This document shows positions 20,601 through 21,936 of a stretch of DNA of 21,936 nucleotides, piece by piece. How positions within the stretch are numbered: position 1 is the first letter of the stretch; the number at the start of each line of letters is the position of its first letter. The position numbers and the translations under genes are program-made. Below the pieces are notes generated by a model. That model did no database searches. It saw only the letters and a program-made list of their open reading frames with translations, and was not told the DNA's origin. Origin of the DNA: Candidatus Multiplicimicrobium inquinatum (GTDB taxonomy: Bacteria; Omnitrophota; Omnitrophia; Omnitrophales; Aquincolibacteriaceae); NCBI GenBank assembly GCA_002344825.1, contig DDUN01000017.1, forward strand, positions 1 through 21,936, in the 5' to 3' direction.

Positions 20601-21936
20601 TGCCATCCCCGTTTACGTCCCATTGCCATGCCTTGGATTCAACAGTCCGTGATGGATCATTAAAGGCTCGGTCAAACGAAACGACTTCTGTGACACCATC
20701 CGGATCAGTTGCCCCCAGCAACGACAGATAGGGATTCGCCAGCGAAACCTTCATTTGCTGCGCAAATGAAAACTCATTAAAAAATACTCCCGCTGAAACC
20801 GCTTGTGTTTTCGTACGCACTTCACTGCCATCGCCATTCACATCATATTGCCAGGCGCGAGACTTTGCTTTCTGACCAGAGACATTGAAAGCCTTATCAA
20901 ACGAAGTTACTTCAACAACCTGCTTCGATTCAGCGGCACCTAATTCAGCGATGACCGCGGCCCCGGCACTTACCTGTTTTTGCTCTATAAAATTAAAAGT
21001 TCCTTGACCAATGTTATTGAAAAAATCTTCACTCTTCATTCGCACCAGACTTCCGTCGCCATTAACATCGTACTGCCAGGCATGCGACTTTGCTTTACGC
21101 GCCGCATCATTAAAAGCCTTATCATAAGTTGTAACCTCAACAACATCTTTGGCCTCTGTCGCCCCCAGCTCAAAAATAACCAGCGCACCTGTGGCAACAC
21201 GCCGTTGCTCGGTAAAACTATAAGTGTTTTGTCCAACATTATTGATAAAGTCTTCGGCCTTGAGACGCACAAGGCTGCCGTCACCGTTAACGTCAAATTG
21301 ATAAGCATGCGATTTTACCTGCCGCTCAGGGTTGTTAAATGCATGGCTATAGGCTGTTATTTCAACCACGTCTTTTGCTTCCGTAGCACCTAACTCTAAA
21401 ATTTCAGGGGCGTCTGCCAACACTTTTTTCTGCTCAATAAAGCTATACGTCCCTTGCCCAACGCTGTTAATGAAATCTTCACTTTTAATACGAACAAGGC
21501 TTCCATCTTCGTTAACATCATATTGCCAGGCAAGGGACTTGATTTTTCGCGCAGCATCGTTAAAAGCCTTATCAAATGTTTTGATCTCAATTACCTGTTT
21601 AGACGCTGTTGCACCTAATTCTGCAATTACAGGACTCCCCGCAACAACCTGGGACTGCTCCAGAAAACTAAAAGTCCCCTGACCCACATTATTAATGAAT
21701 TCCTCACTTTTAATGCGCACCAGACTCCCATCTCCATTCACGTCATATTGCCAGGCGTGCGATGTCGCTTTTTTAGTCGGATCATCAAAAAACTTGTCAT
21801 ATGAAGTAACTTCAATCACGTTCTTTGAATTTGTGGCGCCTAATTCTAAAATAACAGGATCACCCGCAACCACCCGTCGCTGGATGGTATAAACTAGTTC
21901 CTCCCCATCCTTGGCCGCAGTGAAGGCAGCATCCTT
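1..21936 (-). CDS. Giant multidomain repeat protein, internal fragment (7,312 codons, open at both ends)
   Basis: I translated the minus strand from 21936 to 1 by hand and met no stop codon in 7,312 codons; with equal base use about 340 would be expected by chance. Repeated motifs at widely separated sites (tryptophan codons at 21751-21753, 21526-21528, 21076-21078, 20851-20853; cysteine codons near 17142, 13752, 9381 and 3384) all fall in the same phase, so no frameshift is needed. Adjacent protein repeats are spelled with different synonymous codons, which indicates selection on the protein. Neither end is visible. Composition is rich in Ser, Thr, Val, Asn, Gly, Asp and Tyr, with few cysteines that mostly come in close pairs. 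I see no transmembrane stretch and no catalytic motif. The order is calcium-loop tandem repeats, a long array of degenerate beta modules, YD-like repeats, a helical island and a beta-rich tail. An exported giant adhesin or cell-contact protein is likely but unproven. No named family fits the full length. Confidence 0.96.
2700..4299 (-). other. Helical and coiled-coil island with a His/Cys cluster
   Basis: After the YD region the strand pattern gives way to helices. A first helical pair covers about 3700-3930 (EQSLQEIEAIEADIQSFY and FWKLRSELEAMQQKYGNW). A Gly/His stretch at 3361-3405 contains H6178, H6180, C6185, H6188 and H6192. Long heptad-like helices follow at 2990-3245 (LNKLNQMYQDTLQDLQAKK and ARAKVQESINKATASYNE) and 2720-2910 (RIQQAADFYNYALQKANEQL and INASEQKQLKANQEW). 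An acidic patch ETDDDDG is at about 4131-4160, close to the pair in SCGSGFVC. The helices could form a stalk or oligomerisation segment. I cannot assign a family. Confidence 0.7.
4300..6234 (-). repeat. YD/Rhs-like repeat region
   Basis: Residues about 5235-5880 contain scattered YD-type motifs: FIYDSDERLIQSS (6100-6126), YEYDSDDALRKT (5701-5734), SYYDEAGERAIKS (5338-5370), EYNQADQLDRV (4921-4950), YFDQDGIMVRT (4797-4820), IFDALGRLTQT (4621-4653), SFDAAGNPRLT (4349-4376) and SYDEKG (4308-4327). YD repeats are the building blocks of Rhs and teneurin beta-cages. Spacing here is irregular and most copies are degenerate, so a full closed cage is uncertain. The Rhs core with its autoprotease signature (DPxG...DPxG) is not seen here or further downstream in the window. 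These motifs fit extracellular, possibly carbohydrate- or surface-contacting function, which is inference from the family. Confidence 0.7.
6235..8939 (-). other. Beta-rich region with recurring VGD hairpins (residues about 4333-5234)
   Basis: This stretch begins with another VxLDANGKILES copy (about 8518-8545) and then shows many short hairpins of the type VGD/VGS followed by a hydrophobic strand and NG or YG: VGSQVYIQYG, VGQQFYLKDYG, VGDQLAMSFN, VGDSIWIEDYG, VGAKVIVDD. Two similar Pro-rich linkers (NWVVPANPTG and NWNPATAVPK) suggest an internal duplication. A strong ESTDPLFKVGAKV motif is at 6601-6640. Cysteines C5209 and C5214 (6295-6312) form one more close pair. The region is Tyr-rich and has no transmembrane segment. 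No named domain is recognised. Confidence 0.6.
8940..9660 (-). repeat. Module copy 7: half-module A twice, no clear half B
   Basis: Two half-A copies stand in tandem. The first (9361-9660) has WNVIDIPILVDTDG, VTADGKIVGV, FAVGTFFD and LPAGSTLKTS, ending in cysteines C4186 and C4192. The second (8940-9315) has ARDWTTLKMDVVTE, cysteine pairs C4235/C4242 and C4258/C4265, VDAMGKILQS, TVGSYVNS and IPAGSTLLSG. Unlike copies 1 to 4 and 6, no ADF...DMSS...W half follows, so half A appears able to duplicate and stand alone. This is the richest cysteine cluster in the window. Confidence 0.72.
9661..10879 (-). other. Beta-rich linker with STDPRF motif between module copies 6 and 7
   Basis: This region continues the same frame with short strands, several Tyr-rich turns and a Pro/Gly/Tyr stretch (GGYYPGYYAG, about 10500-10545). 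A good STDPRFPP motif is at 10324-10356. Toward its end a part-C-like stretch (TVNSTTKLITA, LLVGKKFDYYA, about 9680-9770) precedes copy 7. No named domain is recognised. Confidence 0.6.
10880..11565 (-). repeat. A-B-C module, copy 6
   Basis: Half A (about 11300-11565) reads YDWKYSRLSYNVYA, TDANGVIVLSS, FAVGKTFNSDGKIDFVRNLP and SPLLNDA. Half B (about 11165-11300) has YVADYTGALI and VNMSSQNQADWKIIY. Part C (about 10900-10980) has ASTGLVTASD and IIPIGSNYKVDLSY. A variant RTDMRF motif (11611-11640) lies upstream, in the same relative position as in copies 1 and 2. This is the best-preserved copy after copy 2. Confidence 0.78.
12110..12785 (-). repeat. A-B-C module, copy 5 (divergent half B)
   Basis: Half A (about 12535-12780) reads YWDYQQIAYRV, VDASGRVLFTT, FFNSTGNVAFTRSLP and SSLL. 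Half B is eroded: SADYTIV is recognisable but the DMSS...W signature is not. Part C is well kept (TVTNGAVSSVPAG, IPIPLGYRGIEL, 12135-12225). A beta-rich piece with an additional VGDTIDL hairpin follows toward 11566. Confidence 0.72.
12850..14325 (-). repeat. Module copy 4, with half-module A present three times
   Basis: Three half-A copies stand in a row: 14085-14325 (VNKDGKILFSS to SPLLVEP), 13730-14025 (RTWESLVLQV, VDPNGLIL, TVGTYFN, IPAGSSLFN, then C2729 and C2736) and 13348-13675 (RTWSDLTLSV, VDPYGKIL, SVGSYF, IPFGSSLLN, then C2855 and C2863). They share one half B (YEADFTAAEI and LVDMRSSDSQDWVVV, 13164-13209) and one part C (VVNNGAVVFSS, IPVGYRVNM, 12850-12930). The second and third copies end in an acidic CxnC loop that the first lacks. 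This looks like internal duplication of half A inside one module. A Pro/Ala-rich linker separates the first and second copies. Confidence 0.75.
15090..15775 (-). repeat. A-B-C module, copy 3
   Basis: Half A (about 15498-15775) reads LEYQKITYEVYAP, then VDATGKILTA and PSGSSLLGQ. Half B has YAIDFVGAEI and TVDMRSTQSNNWMVVD (15366-15411). Part C (15110-15195) has TVENGAVKTSSHPSIVAVGA. The segment upstream (15776-16690) is more beta-rich linker, including SSDPRFKTGDEVRY at 16141-16180 and a cysteine pair CPPGPC at 16030-16047. A shorter VGERALFENG hairpin (about 14922-14945) lies downstream. Confidence 0.75.
16690..17385 (-). repeat. A-B-C module, copy 2
   Basis: Half A (about 17160-17380) has AEYDQIMYRI, then VNGAGKILYSTNE, AGDYLNQDGKVTFARELP and GSSNML. 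A close cysteine pair (C1599 and C1605, near 17122-17142) follows. Half B contains YRADFLGASV and TIDMSDHNSQNWRVI (16984-17028). Part C reads VVGANGLVKKTSDPNAIALG. The clearest STDPRF copy (17434-17460) sits just upstream. This is one of the best copies for defining the module. Confidence 0.78.
17980..18620 (-). repeat. A-B-C module, copy 1
   Basis: Half A (about 18370-18620) starts SSWKYKSVAYDLY, then has VADANGIVI, LGDIFNAAGEVRF and SPLL. Half B (about 18240-18365) carries FIDMSSHNQSEWRVIS. Part C (about 17995-18085) reads VKDGKVIQSS followed by VPVGYVINL. A TDPRIP motif lies just upstream (18679-18708). The fold is not recognised; the alternating hydrophobic pattern suggests beta sandwiches. 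The piece between this copy and the next (17386-17979) is beta-rich linker with an Asp-rich stretch at 17666-17710. Confidence 0.75.
18621..20403 (-). other. Beta-rich segment between tandem repeats and modular array (residues about 512-1105)
   Basis: This stretch leaves the 75-residue pattern and reads as alternating short beta strands, with a possible helical piece near 19990-20230 (around DAFLKNQIRPSLKSITEQLT and EEIGDLASRVREFYDSN). Strand pairs such as YDNAGKPVYLSYSG resemble degenerate YD hairpins. Two early versions of the recurring TDPRF motif occur, at about 19389-19413 (DSTDDRFKN) and 19201-19238 (SSDSRLPIG), so it is probably an eroded beginning of the following array. I recognise no named domain. 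No break in reading frame occurs here. Confidence 0.6.
20404..21936 (-). repeat. Tandem 75-residue (225-bp) repeats with DVNGDG loop, seven copies
   Basis: Seven copies stand head to tail with no spacer: partial R1 21754-21936, R2 21529-21753, R3 21304-21528, R4 21079-21303, R5 20854-21078, R6 20629-20853, R7 20404-20628. Each whole unit begins WQYDVNGDGSLVR or a close variant, followed by SEDFINNVGQGT, an EQ pair, a VVAGAPVI-type strand, ELGAT, VVEVTTYDKAFND and KSHA. DxNxDG matches the calcium-binding loop seen in EF-hand and dockerin domains, but the units are not paired dockerin helices. R2 to R5 are close. R6 diverges in its middle, and R7 keeps only its first third clearly (WQWDVNGDGSLVR). 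R1 is cut by the window edge after its first 14 residues, so the array probably continues upstream. Calcium binding is inferred from the motif. Confidence 0.93.

Noticed and set aside
20404..21753. Type I dockerin domains
   Set aside because: The DxNxDG loop is suggestive, but there is one loop per 75 residues and no paired loop-helix duplicated segment as in dockerins.
20404..21936. CRISPR array or other non-coding DNA repeat
   Set aside because: The period is 225 bp with no spacers, it is a multiple of three, and differences fall mostly at synonymous sites; it is a protein repeat.
1..21936. Non-ribosomal peptide or polyketide synthetase, the common source of giant bacterial genes
   Set aside because: No adenylation, condensation, ketosynthase or carrier-protein motifs occur anywhere in the translation.
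1..21936. Alternative genetic code explaining the lack of stops
   Set aside because: None of TAA, TAG or TGA was seen in frame, so no reassigned stop codon is needed; the standard code gives coherent repeats throughout.

Overview
The whole 21,936-base window is one uninterrupted open reading frame on the minus strand. Read from position 21936 down to position 1 it gives exactly 7,312 sense codons, with no in-frame stop, and it runs off both edges. The start codon, ribosome binding site, promoter, stop codon and terminator all lie outside the window. I see no intergenic space, RNA gene, mobile element or CRISPR array. The many short open frames on the plus strand and in the other minus frames are shadows of this gene. 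The visible part alone would be a protein of roughly 0.8 MDa (estimated from residue count).

Layout from N- to C-terminal, which is high to low coordinates: (1) 20404-21936, seven tandem 75-residue repeats, each opening with an aromatic residue and a calcium-loop-like DVNGDG; (2) 18621-20403, beta-rich sequence with a short helical stretch; (3) about 8,940-18,620, a long array of degenerate modules, named here A, B and C: A carries a VDxxGKIL signature and ends in GSSLL, B carries a VDMSS...W signature, and C ends in NGAV...IPVGY; two places show extra copies of half-module A with small acidic disulfide-like CxnC loops; (4) 6235-8940, further beta-rich sequence with VGD hairpins; (5) 4300-6234, YD/Rhs-like repeats; (6) about 2700-4300, a helical and coiled-coil island with a His/Cys cluster; (7) 1-2700, a beta-rich tail that continues beyond the window.

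I see no membrane-spanning segment and no recognisable enzyme active site. The Ser/Thr/Asn/Gly/Asp/Val/Tyr-rich composition, closely paired cysteines, Asp-rich loops and YD repeats suggest an exported or surface-displayed giant repeat protein, such as an adhesin, sheath or contact/predation protein. That is inference.

Giant genes of this kind are known from Omnitrophota (for example Candidatus Velamenicoccus archaeovorus, with a protein near 40,000 residues) and from a few other bacteria such as Chlorobium. An environmental Omnitrophota-type bacterium is my best guess, held with low to moderate confidence, because no taxonomic marker gene is present.
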